From: a bacterium
Lineage (GTDB): Bacteria > Bacillota > Bacilli > Lactobacillales > Streptococcaceae
Direction: 5' to 3'
Assembly (NCBI GenBank): GCA_905221375.1
Contig: CAJNCY010000002.1
Location: forward strand, 62,001-126,000
Length of the DNA: 64,000 nt
Positions 43,886 through 52,617 of the stretch are shown piece by piece. The notes under the pieces were generated by a model. It did not search any database. It was given only the letters and a program-made list of their open reading frames with translations, and had not been told where the DNA came from. A program made the translations under genes and the position numbers. How positions within the stretch are numbered: the stretch's first letter is position 1; every line of letters begins with the position of its first letter.

Positions 43886-46594
43886 TTACTCTACAGATTT
43901 CAAGGCTTCAAGCATATCAACCTTTCTCAGATGATGATTGACAAAGAAACCAAGTAGGGTCAAAATGATGCTTACTGCTGCTACTGGGATTACATAGACT
44001 TCCCAACCTACCTGCGGATAAAAGAGAATAGTCGCAGGCGAAATCATTTGAATCAAAAATTGGTGTAAATAGAAACCAGATACCAGACCAAATACGATTC
44101 CCACAAGGGACAGCACAATCGTCTCACGATAAATGTAGAGGGTGACTTCATTATTATGAAAACCGAGAACCTTGATAGTGGAGAGTTCACGGATTCTCTC
44201 AGCTACGTTGATATTGGTTAGATTGTAAAGAATAACAATAGCCAACAGAACCGATACGATAACCAAGATGGTCATGGTCTGATTGAGTGAGCTGGCGACG
44301 GAGTCAAAAAGTCGAATGGCTGAAGCATTCTGGACAACGCTGGACACCGCAGATTGATTCATAAGTAAGCCGGCCTGTCTTTCGATACTAGTAGCACTGG
44401 TATCCCTTAACGAGACCAAATAAGTGTTGGCTTGGGGTAGCTGTCCGTAAATTTGCTCATAGCTAGCCTGACTCATATAAATAAAATGACCAACGTAGTT
44501 CTCAGCAATGGCAGCGACCTTTAGCTTCTTACCTTCAATTTCTAGAGTCTGTCCAACCTTGACACCTGCCAGCTGGGCAAGTTTAGCTGTAATAACGACG
44601 CCATCTTTTAATGTCAGCTCCTGCTGATGATGTTGCAGATGAATAAAGGGAGTCAAATCTTCCTTCTCTGTCATCATAAGGGTAATGGTTTGAAGACCAG
44701 CCTTACCTTTGAAATCCTTGTCTAGCGTTTTAGAATAGATTTTCTGGTAGGCTTTGATGTCCTGCCCTTTCAACACTTCTTCTAGATTTACCTCATCCTG
44801 ATTGGTCGAACTAGGATTTTCAGAGACAATCATCTGATACTGTTGGATTTGTTGAAACTGTCTAGACGGAACTCCTGCTACAGAGGATTGGATTCCTAAA
44901 CCTGCAAAAAGCAGAGCGACTGAACCTGCCACACCAAAGATCGTCATCAACATCCGTTGCTTATAACGAAAGATATTGCGGGCTGTTACCTTATGGGTAA
45001 AACTGAGACGACGCCAGATAAAACTGATGCGCTCTAGTAAGATTTTAGCTCCTTTGACAGGTGGTTTAGGTAGTAAAAGCTGGGCTGCTTCATCATGAAG
45101 TTCCCTCCGAGCCACCAGATAGGCTGGTAACACACTCGCCAACCAACTCAATCCAAGAGCTAGTATACTATAGCTCCAATAGAACTGAATCTGGGTTTCT
45201 CCCACCACCATGCCTTTTGTAATGACACTTGAAATCACACCGGCTAGCAAATAATGGCCAAGTATACTACCTAGAGCTGTTCCGACAGTCCCAGCTACTA
45301 GGCCGTAGAGGAGAAACTTGGCAATAATATCCTCACTGCGATAGCCCAAGGCCTTAAAAATCCCTGCATGTGTTCGCTCTTCATCCACAAAGCGAGTCAT
45401 AGTTGTAAAGGTCACCATGGCTGCTACAGCATAAAGCACTACAGGAAAGATATTGCCTACTGCCCGAATACTGACTGAAGCATTACTGTACATGAGGTAG
45501 CCTTGACCGCCAGGCATGGTCTGACGATTATAGACTTGATACTTGGGCTCAGCTAAATCATCCAAGACTTGCTGATGTTTTTCTAATTTTTCCTTTTCTT
45601 GGGCTAGATTTTGTTCAGCTTGCTTTAGTTTGTCCTCTTCCTTGCTCAATTCCTGCTTGGCTTGGGTAAGTTGAGCACTGGCCTGCTCTCTCTGGGCTTG
45701 AGGAAGCAAGGCTAGTTGACTGTCTTGAGCCTGTATACGAGCTTGAGCAGTTGCTAAACGACGCTTGCCTTCCTGCAAATTAGCCTGTGCCTGGTCAAGG
45801 GTCTCTTTCCCCTTATCGATAGATTCTTGGCCTTCTTTTTTCAAGAGCTGCAGACGTGCCTTGCCATTATCTGACAAAGCTTGTTCAAGGTCTTCCTGAT
45901 GTTGCTTGGATTTTTCTTCATAAGCTTCTGAAAAAGCATTTAAGCCTGCTAAATCTTGATATTTCAAACGAGCTATATTGTAGACTTTCTGATCAAACTG
46001 ACTAGGTAAAATCACCCCATAGGCTGTCAGAGTCCCACTTCCACTTGCTGCGTAGCCCATATCTCGCTGGGAGAGGATTTCAGCTGAATCCACAAAACCA
46101 GTAATGGTATAAGTATGGTCTTTTAAAGAGGAATGACCCTCTTCTTTTTCTTTAAAACTAATCTCCTGTCCCACGCTGTATTGGCCTTGCAAATGAGTGG
46201 CCAAAGCGATTTCCTTGTCTGACTGAGGAAGTTGTCCCTCTCTTAGCTGAAAGATTGAAATTCGCTCTGGTTTGGAGTACAGCCGAATGGCATCCTGCCC
46301 ATTTTCCATAGCCACATCTGTCAAATAGCCAAACTCAACCTCTGCGCCCTCCGTCTGTTCTAGTTCTTCTTGATCTGTTTGATCCAAACCATAGTTAGAC
46401 ATGACTGCCAAATCCAAGGTTTGAGCAGTTGTTAAATAAGCATTAGCTGTCGCCTCCATGTTGGGACTGGTTACTTTGAGACCTACTAAGGCTAGAGACC
46501 CTAACATCATCAAGGTCAAGATGGATAAAAAACGACCCTTGGAGCCTGTGAAGGACTGAATCAAGTCCTTCCAATAGGTTTTTCTCTTGATCAT
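43886..46594 (-). CDS. ABC transporter permease, FtsX/MacB-like with coiled coil
   Basis: A 902-residue permease. One N-terminal membrane helix, a large extracellular part with an Ala/Gln/Glu-rich coiled coil at about 225-345, then two FtsX-like blocks (helices near 375-495 and 785-890) separated by a second extracellular domain at about 545-760. This is the layout of type VII ABC systems that work outside the membrane (lipoprotein, peptide or wall-hydrolase control) rather than carry substrate across. It begins two bases after the ATPase stop; the two form one transporter. The substrate is unknown. Confidence 0.85.
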   Translation of the reverse strand: MIKRKTYWKDLIQSFTGSKGRFLSILTLMMLGSLALVGLKVTSPNMEATANAYLTTAQTLDLAVMSNYGLDQTDQEELEQTEGAEVEFGYLTDVAMENGQDAIRLYSKPERISIFQLREGQLPQSDKEIALATHLQGQYSVGQEISFKEKEEGHSSLKDHTYTITGFVDSAEILSQRDMGYAASGSGTLTAYGVILPSQFDQKVYNIARLKYQDLAGLNAFSEAYEEKSKQHQEDLEQALSDNGKARLQLLKKEGQESIDKGKETLDQAQANLQEGKRRLATAQARIQAQDSQLALLPQAQREQASAQLTQAKQELSKEEDKLKQAEQNLAQEKEKLEKHQQVLDDLAEPKYQVYNRQTMPGGQGYLMYSNASVSIRAVGNIFPVVLYAVAAMVTFTTMTRFVDEERTHAGIFKALGYRSEDIIAKFLLYGLVAGTVGTALGSILGHYLLAGVISSVITKGMVVGETQIQFYWSYSILALGLSWLASVLPAYLVARRELHDEAAQLLLPKPPVKGAKILLERISFIWRRLSFTHKVTARNIFRYKQRMLMTIFGVAGSVALLFAGLGIQSSVAGVPSRQFQQIQQYQMIVSENPSSTNQDEVNLEEVLKGQDIKAYQKIYSKTLDKDFKGKAGLQTITLMMTEKEDLTPFIHLQHHQQELTLKDGVVITAKLAQLAGVKVGQTLEIEGKKLKVAAIAENYVGHFIYMSQASYEQIYGQLPQANTYLVSLRDTSATSIERQAGLLMNQSAVSSVVQNASAIRLFDSVASSLNQTMTILVIVSVLLAIVILYNLTNINVAERIRELSTIKVLGFHNNEVTLYIYRETIVLSLVGIVFGLVSGFYLHQFLIQMISPATILFYPQVGWEVYVIPVAAVSIILTLLGFFVNHHLRKVDMLEALKSVE

Positions 46595-46595
46595 G

Positions 46596-47297
46596 CTAGT
46601 ACTCCAAACTATCGATATCCTGAGGATGCTGGTTGATCACCACATCCTTGACACTGGCATCGTGCATATGAATCACGCGATCAGCAATGGGCGCCAAAGC
46701 TCCATTGTGAGTCACGATAATCACCGTCGCTCCCTTTTGACGAGACATATCTTGGAGGATTTTCAAAACCTGCTTACCCGTCTGATAATCCAAGGCTCCA
46801 GTCGGTTCATCACAAAGGAGAATTTTAGGATTTTTGGCTACTGCGCGTGCAATGGAGACTCGCTGTTGCTCCCCTCCAGAAAGCTGGGCTGGAAAGTTAT
46901 TGAGACGATGAGCCAGACCTACATCTGTCAAGACCTGCTCAGGATTCAAGGCATCTGTCACGATTTCTGAAGCCAACTCCACATTTTCCTTAGCGGTTAG
47001 ATTGGAAACTAGATTATAAAACTGAAAAACAAAACCGACATCATTTCTACGATAATTGGTCCTCTGGTGGGAACTATAGTCTGCAATATTGGCACCATCA
47101 ATCCAGATTTCCCCCTCATCATTGGTATCCATTCCCCCAAGAAGGTTAAGAACCGTTGACTTGCCTGCACCAGATGCACCTAGAATAATAACCAATTCAC
47201 CCTTTTCAATCTCAAAATTCACATCACGATTGGCCACAATCTCCGTGTCCCCAACCTGATAACGCTTGTAACAATGTTTCATCTCAATATAAGGCAT
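46596..47297 (-). CDS. ABC transporter ATP-binding protein (LolD/MacB type)
   Basis: A 233-residue ATPase: Walker [10 protein letters not shown] near residues 38-46, signature LSGGEQQR, Walker [13 protein letters not shown]. The [22 protein letters not shown] opening is typical of the LolD/FtsE class partnering FtsX-like permeases. ATG 47297 has GAGG nine bases upstream; an in-frame GTG at 47306 is less likely. Confidence 0.9.
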   Translation of the reverse strand: MPYIEMKHCYKRYQVGDTEIVANRDVNFEIEKGELVIILGASGAGKSTVLNLLGGMDTNDEGEIWIDGANIADYSSHQRTNYRRNDVGFVFQFYNLVSNLTAKENVELASEIVTDALNPEQVLTDVGLAHRLNNFPAQLSGGEQQRVSIARAVAKNPKILLCDEPTGALDYQTGKQVLKILQDMSRQKGATVIIVTHNGALAPIADRVIHMHDASVKDVVINQHPQDIDSLEY

Positions 47298-47419
47298 AAG
47301 ACCCACCCTCTCTCAAACAAATTACTTTCTACTACCATTATAACGCTTTTTCAACTAGTTGGAAACTGCTTACATTCTCAAATCCTTATTAAAAGGCAGT
47401 CTCAAATTACTGCCTTCTA

Positions 47420-47535
47420 ATACTCAATGAAAATCAAAGAGCAAACTAGGAAGCTAGCCGCAGGTTGCTCAAAGCACCGCTTTGAGGTTGCAGATAAAGC
47501 TGACGTGGTTTGAATTTGATTTTAGAAGAGTATAA
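47420..47535. repeat. BOX element with boxB module
   Basis: Starts TACTCAATGAAAATC, contains GCTCAAAGCACCGCTTTGAGG, a shortened boxA core (GCTGACGTGGTTTGAA; the AAGGCGAC part is missing) and ends GATTTTAGAAGAGTA. It lies eight bases after the fucosidase stop. Confidence 0.8.
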
Positions 47536-47542
47536 CATCTTC

Positions 47543-49954
47543 TTAAAAATAAAATTGAACCAGATCACCTTCTGCTGTTGCCACCGAAATACAATCTTTC
47601 TCTATGCATTTCACTTTTGCTTTTTCTTGATTCACTTCAACCACACTATTTTCAATACCTGGATAAGAGACTCGCAAATTACCTACACTTCTTGATAAAA
47701 TGGTCATCTGTAAGAGCTTTTTATCCTCCCACCGCATACTAACTTCAAAATGTCCACGTGCCATTAAACCTGAAACAGAACCTGTTGACCAAGCATCGGG
47801 TAGGGCAGCTAGGGGCACCAGATAAGCTGTATGAGACTGGAGCAACATTTCCGCCATACCACTAGTAGCACCAAAATTACCATCTATCTGAAAAGGAGAA
47901 TGGGTGCACCAAAGATTGGGCAAGGTGGATGTCTTTAACTGCTCTGCTAATAATTTATGGGCTCGATTGCCATCTCCCAAACGCGCCCAGAGATTGATCT
48001 TATTGGCCTTAGACCAGCCTGTGCCGCCATCTCCACGATCATTGAGACTAGCACGCGCGGCTTCAAGATACTCCTGCCCCTTATAGCTAAAGAGATTGCC
48101 AGGATAGAGTCCCACCAGATGGGAAGCATGCCGATGCTGGGCCTCCACTTTCTCATTTTGAAAATGCTGCTCTTCCTCCTCATACCACTCCCTGATTCGA
48201 CCAGATTGAGTGATTTGAAGAGGATTAAGCAAGTCAAACTTCTCCTTGACTTCCGTCAACAAGTCCGCATCCAGCTCCAATTCTTGAGCAGCCTGAATAA
48301 AATCATGAAATAACTGCCAAATCAGAGATTGGTCATAGGTATTGCCAATCGAAATCGGCCCATGTTCTGGAGAATAAGACGGAGAAGACACCCAACGCTG
48401 CGCCTGCTGATCCTTATGTAAAAAGGCATTCCAAAAACGAACCGTTTCCCTCAACATGGGATAAATTTTCTCCCTGAGATAGTCTTGATCCCTATAAAAT
48501 GAATAGGCTTCATAAACAGTTTGCATCATCCACGCATTGGCAGCTGGTGACCAACCCCAATAGTAATCCCAACCAGGTGCCGTCCAGCCAAAAGGAGTCG
48601 CTTGAGTATGAACCAACCAACCATTCTCCTCCCCTTCCTGAGAGACGATTCCTGCATACCTTGCAGCCGCTAGACGACCATAGACTCGCAAATCATCGAT
48701 ATAGTTGATGACCGGAAAGGTCGTCTCTAGAAGATTAGTAACATAGGCTGGCCAATAATTCATCTGCAGATTGATATTCAGGTGATAGTCCGAATTCCAA
48801 GGAGGATTATCGACTGCATTCCAGACCCCTTGCAGGTTAGCTGGTAGCGCATCTGGGCAATCTCTGGAAGAACTAATCAATAAATACCGCCCATGCTGGA
48901 AGAACAGCTCCTCCAAAGCCTGCCCCTCTTGTGGCTTATAATTTTTTAACAAATCATCTGTAGTGGGTGCGTCAACATCAGCTCCCAAATCCAATTGAAC
49001 ACGCTGAAATAAAGCTTGGTAGTCCTCAATATGCCTTGATTTCAATTGGGCATAGCCCTTTTCTTTAACTATCTCCACCAAGTCCTTTACCTGTTGCTCT
49101 AAATCTATTTTCTTGCGATAATTGCTAGCAGGATTTTGGGCAAAATCTGTCTTAGCCGCCAAGAAAAGATTAGCATAACTGGCTCCTGATATCTGAACCT
49201 TATCTGACCTGACTATAATGTCTCCATCTGTTTCCCAAGCTAAACAGCTAGCAAACTGCAGGTCATTGTCCTTAACCCGTCCCTTCATCAAGATATGAGA
49301 AGTAGAGATATCCAGCTGGCACTCCTTGTAATCAGATTTTTCCTGCTCATACTTTCCATCAGAAGCCAAATCGCGGGTCAGCGACAGTTCTATAGTAAAA
49401 TCTAGAGTTTCTGCCCCTTCCTTAGTAAAGCGCTGAAGCAAGAGATCATCTGGAAAACTCGCAAAGGCTTCACGTTCAAATTTCGTTCCCTTATAGACAT
49501 AAGAAGTTGTCGCAAGCGCCTTACTGATATTAAGCTGTCTCTGGTAATCCGTCACCTGAGACAAAGTCTTGCCTTGCTTGCTAAACTCAATATGAATATC
49601 TCCAAAGGACAGATAGGTCCCATATTGACTCGTTTGGGGCCCAACTAGGTGCTGTTCAGCCAGTTCCTTAGCAATATTGTAATCTCTCTTTTCCAAAGCC
49701 TGCCGAATCTCAACTAAAAAACTATACTGGTCCTGAAGATTTCCACCCTGATAATCTGAACTATCAGGAAGTGGACCTCCAGACCAGAGACTTTTTTCAT
49801 TGAATTGAATCCGCTCAGCCCCAATAAGACCAAATACTTTTGCTCCTAAAGAACCATTGCCTATCGGTAAGGCCTCTTCTTCCCAACCCTTATATGTTGT
49901 TGATGCTGGTTGCTTGTAGATCAATACATAATCTTGTTTTTTATTCCTTATCAT
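47543..49954 (-). CDS. Glycoside hydrolase family 95 alpha-L-fucosidase
   Basis: An 803-residue enzyme with the GH95 layout: an N-terminal beta domain beginning PASTTYKGWEEEALPIGNGSLGA, a linker, an (alpha/alpha)6 barrel with the NINLQMNYWPAY and GWTAPGWDYYWGWSPAANAWM segments, and a C-terminal beta domain. GH95 enzymes cut alpha-1,2-linked fucose by inversion, as on host glycans such as blood-group H. There is no signal peptide, so it works on imported oligosaccharide. No fucose uptake genes are next to it. Confidence 0.88.
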   Translation of the reverse strand: MIRNKKQDYVLIYKQPASTTYKGWEEEALPIGNGSLGAKVFGLIGAERIQFNEKSLWSGGPLPDSSDYQGGNLQDQYSFLVEIRQALEKRDYNIAKELAEQHLVGPQTSQYGTYLSFGDIHIEFSKQGKTLSQVTDYQRQLNISKALATTSYVYKGTKFEREAFASFPDDLLLQRFTKEGAETLDFTIELSLTRDLASDGKYEQEKSDYKECQLDISTSHILMKGRVKDNDLQFASCLAWETDGDIIVRSDKVQISGASYANLFLAAKTDFAQNPASNYRKKIDLEQQVKDLVEIVKEKGYAQLKSRHIEDYQALFQRVQLDLGADVDAPTTDDLLKNYKPQEGQALEELFFQHGRYLLISSSRDCPDALPANLQGVWNAVDNPPWNSDYHLNINLQMNYWPAYVTNLLETTFPVINYIDDLRVYGRLAAARYAGIVSQEGEENGWLVHTQATPFGWTAPGWDYYWGWSPAANAWMMQTVYEAYSFYRDQDYLREKIYPMLRETVRFWNAFLHKDQQAQRWVSSPSYSPEHGPISIGNTYDQSLIWQLFHDFIQAAQELELDADLLTEVKEKFDLLNPLQITQSGRIREWYEEEEQHFQNEKVEAQHRHASHLVGLYPGNLFSYKGQEYLEAARASLNDRGDGGTGWSKANKINLWARLGDGNRAHKLLAEQLKTSTLPNLWCTHSPFQIDGNFGATSGMAEMLLQSHTAYLVPLAALPDAWSTGSVSGLMARGHFEVSMRWEDKKLLQMTILSRSVGNLRVSYPGIENSVVEVNQEKAKVKCIEKDCISVATAEGDLVQFYF

Positions 49955-50006
49955 ACTTCCATACTAACATAAAAAGCCTAGAAATCAATTCTAGACTTAC
50001 AATTTT

Positions 50007-50699
50007 TTATTTTCCAAGGTAGTATTCAGAAACGACGTTCAATTTTTCGTCGAATTCGAATACCAATGGTGGGAAGTTAGGGATTTCCACATCCATGATT
50101 TCGTCATCTGACAAACCTTTGATGTGTTTTACAAGGGCACGGATTGAGTTACCGTGAGCTCCTACGAATACGTTTTTACCATCTTTAAGAGCTGGAGCGA
50201 TTTTATCTTCCCAGAATGGAAGAGCACGTTCCAAAGTCACTTTCAAGTTTTCAGCATCTGGGATAACTGAGTCGTCAAGTGAAGCGTAACGACGGTCAGT
50301 GTGAGCTGAGTGCTCATCATCACGATCCATGTTTGGAGGCAATACATCGTATGAACGACGCCAGATGTGAACTTGCTCATCACCAAATTGTTCAGCAGCT
50401 TCAGCTTTGTTTTTACCAGTCAAACCACCGTAGTGACGTTCGTTCAAGCGCCATGATTTTTCAACTGGAACCCACAATTGGTCAGAAGCTTCAAGAGCCA
50501 AGTTAGTTGTTTTGATTGCACGTTTCAATACTGAAGTGTAAGCTTGGTCAAATTCGATACCAGCTTCTTTGATCAATTTACCAGCGTCAATCGCTTGTTG
50601 TGTACCTTTTTCAGACAAATCAACATCAGCCCAACCAGTGAAAAGGTTAGCTTTGTTCCATTCAGACTCACCGTGGCGAGCAAAAACCAATTTTACCAT
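50007..50699 (-). CDS. gpmA: 2,3-bisphosphoglycerate-dependent phosphoglycerate mutase
   Basis: A 230-residue glycolytic mutase. [16 protein letters not shown] near residues 8-23 contains the phospho-His, and [13 protein letters not shown] holds the second catalytic His. It interconverts 3- and 2-phosphoglycerate. Codon usage is strongly biased as expected for an abundant enzyme. AAAGGAGA precedes the ATG. Confidence 0.97.
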   Translation of the reverse strand: MVKLVFARHGESEWNKANLFTGWADVDLSEKGTQQAIDAGKLIKEAGIEFDQAYTSVLKRAIKTTNLALEASDQLWVPVEKSWRLNERHYGGLTGKNKAEAAEQFGDEQVHIWRRSYDVLPPNMDRDDEHSAHTDRRYASLDDSVIPDAENLKVTLERALPFWEDKIAPALKDGKNVFVGAHGNSIRALVKHIKGLSDDEIMDVEIPNFPPLVFEFDEKLNVVSEYYLGK

Positions 50700-50790
50700 T
50701 AGATGGATTCTCCTTTAAATTTTCCGAGGTTTTCCCTCGTTTATCTATTCTATTTTACACAATTTTTCACAAAAAAGCTAGTCAAAACCA

Positions 50791-50825
50791 AAAAGGAAAG
50801 GACTGTTTGACAATCCTTTTCCTTA
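50791..50825 (-). terminator. Terminator of the small membrane-protein gene
   Basis: On the minus strand AAGGAAAAGGA / TCCTTTCCTT with a following T run, five bases after the stop. Confidence 0.75.
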
Positions 50826-50829
50826 TTTT

Positions 50830-51228
50830 TTATCCTTCAACTTTGAATTTTTTGATACTTCCTAAAAATAGTGAACCACCAATAATTGCTAGGATTCCTC
50901 CTACCCATCCTAATACTGGAATCAAACCTACCGCACCGCCTACAATCAGAAGAACAGAAGGAGCAGATCCAACTCGCTCTTCTCCTTTATAGTAAACAAT
51001 TGCGATGATTCCCAAAACAAGAATGGCTATTTTTAATACTGTTGGAAGTAGAAAACCTGCTATACCTGCTGTTGCTGCAGAAGCTGTTAATTCTGAACTT
51101 TGAGTCGCTACTGCTGTTGCTGCTGTATTGACAGCTGCAGCCAATAAGAATAATGGCGCAATTAATAAGTAAATACCACCTACTAAACCTACAATACCAC
51201 TATAAAGTGCTAAAGCTTTTGACTTCAT
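50830..51228 (-). CDS. Small membrane protein, DUF4064-like
   Basis: A 132-residue hydrophobic protein with four predicted helices, rich in Ala, Gly and Ile (AVNTAATAVATQSSEL loop between helices one/two and three). It looks like the DUF4064 group of Firmicutes membrane proteins, without a known function. ATG 51228 (MKSKALALYSG) is preceded by AGGAG; the upstream frame is not supported. Confidence 0.65.
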   Translation of the reverse strand: MKSKALALYSGIVGLVGGIYLLIAPLFLLAAAVNTAATAVATQSSELTASAATAGIAGFLLPTVLKIAILVLGIIAIVYYKGEERVGSAPSVLLIVGGAVGLIPVLGWVGGILAIIGGSLFLGSIKKFKVEG

Positions 51229-51437
51229 AATAAATCTCCTTTTTATTTTTTTCAAATAGAATTGTATCATATTTACTAAAAAAAAAAAGTATTTTCTGAT
51301 ATTATAAAATAAAAATTTGTATAATATAAAAATTGAGCGAATATCAGCAAATGTTTAAAAAGAAAATTCCATTTCACCCTTGCTAGTCTCCTTACTTTTT
51401 GTTAGAATGATGTCAAAAAATAAAGAAGGTTAACATT

Positions 51438-52229
51438 ATGCCACAACATCTCTTTAAAGAATTGGCTCAACTGGAGCAAGTAGAGGCTCTAGCTCTAGGA
51501 GGATCACGGGCTGGACAAGATTTTGACAAAGACTCTGACTATGATGTATATGTCTACCTCAGTGCTCCTCTCTCGCCAGACATACGAAAAGAAATCCTCA
51601 GTAAACACTGCACCTATATGGAAATCGGTAATCAATTTTGGGAATTGGAAGACGATTGTGTTCTCAATAATGGTATCGAAATCGAGCTAATTTACCGCTC
51701 TTTGAACGAATTTGACAAAGATTTACAAGCCGTGGTTTTAGAGCACCAAGCCCAGAATTCTTACACTACTTGTATGTGGTACAATCTTCTCAACAGTAAG
51801 ATTATCTACGATCAAGATGGTCACTATGCTGCCCTCCAGAAAAAGTACAATCTTCCTTATCCAGCTGAACTGAAAAAGAATATCATCAACAAGCAATTCC
51901 TGCTTCTCGACCAAGCTATGCCAGCTTTTTCAAGACAAATCAAAAAAGCTCTCAAACGCCAAGACTTACTCAGCATCAATCACCGCACTAGTGAGTTTTT
52001 TGCCTCTTATTTCGATTTACTTTTCGCCTTCAATGAGCAGCTCCATCCAGGAGAAAAACGCATGCTCCAGTTCGCAAAAAACAATTGCTCTCATCTACCT
52101 CAAAATTTTGAAAACGATATTCAAGACTACTTTCAAAATCTCTACCAACTAGCTCACCAGCAGAAAACAGTCCTAACTTTGGAGCATCTCCTATCAAATC
52201 TTAAACATTTGATTGATGAATCCCTTTAG
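51438..52229 (+). CDS. Nucleotidyltransferase-domain protein with DUF4037-like C-terminus
   Basis: A 263-residue protein. The Pol-beta-type nucleotidyltransferase motif is LGGSRAGQDFDKDSDYDVYVYL, giving GGS and a DxD pair near residues 36-38, with a third acidic residue in IEIELIY near 78-84. Related aminoglycoside nucleotidyltransferases modify antibiotics, but the substrate here is not known and the C-terminus is of the DUF4037 kind. AAGGTT precedes the ATG, a modest site. Confidence 0.75.
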   Translation: MPQHLFKELAQLEQVEALALGGSRAGQDFDKDSDYDVYVYLSAPLSPDIRKEILSKHCTYMEIGNQFWELEDDCVLNNGIEIELIYRSLNEFDKDLQAVVLEHQAQNSYTTCMWYNLLNSKIIYDQDGHYAALQKKYNLPYPAELKKNIINKQFLLLDQAMPAFSRQIKKALKRQDLLSINHRTSEFFASYFDLLFAFNEQLHPGEKRMLQFAKNNCSHLPQNFENDIQDYFQNLYQLAHQQKTVLTLEHLLSNLKHLIDESL

Positions 52230-52317
52230 AACGCCAACAGATAAAAGCTCATGAAATCTACTTTTCAGATGATTCATGAGCTTTTTGAAATTCAACAATA
52301 GACAACGATGTAAAGTT

Positions 52318-52470
52318 ATACTCAATGAAAATCAAAAAGCAAACTAGAAAGCTAGTCGCAGGTTGCTCAAAACACTGTTTTGAGGTTGTAGATGGAACTG
52401 ACGTAGTCAGTATCCTACACATACGGTAATACGACGCTAACGTAGTTTGAAGAGATTTTCGAAAAGTATT
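52318..52470. repeat. BOX element with boxB module, diverged
   Basis: Starts TACTCAATGAAAATC, contains GCTCAAAACACTGTTTTGAGG and ACGGTAATACGACGCTAACG, and ends GATTTTCGAAAAGTA. Several mutations in the boxA core show an old copy. Confidence 0.85.
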
Positions 52471-52507
52471 AATTGAAACAAGAAAACGACAATAAACTTC
52501 TAACATG

Positions 52508-52557
52508 ATAAAAACGCATCATATCAGGTATTCAAAAACGTGATACAATGCGTTTTA
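52508..52557. repeat. Stem-loop repeat family, copy C
   Basis: AAAACGCATCATATCA, loop, TGATACAATGCGTTTTA. Related to copies at 18841 and 35381. It is 60 bases after the ileS stop and the best terminator for ileS. Confidence 0.6.
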
Positions 52558-52617
52558 TAGATTATAAAATTAGTTGTCTTTCCTTCTCAAATTGAGTTTT
52601 CTCTAGATTTTTCAACC

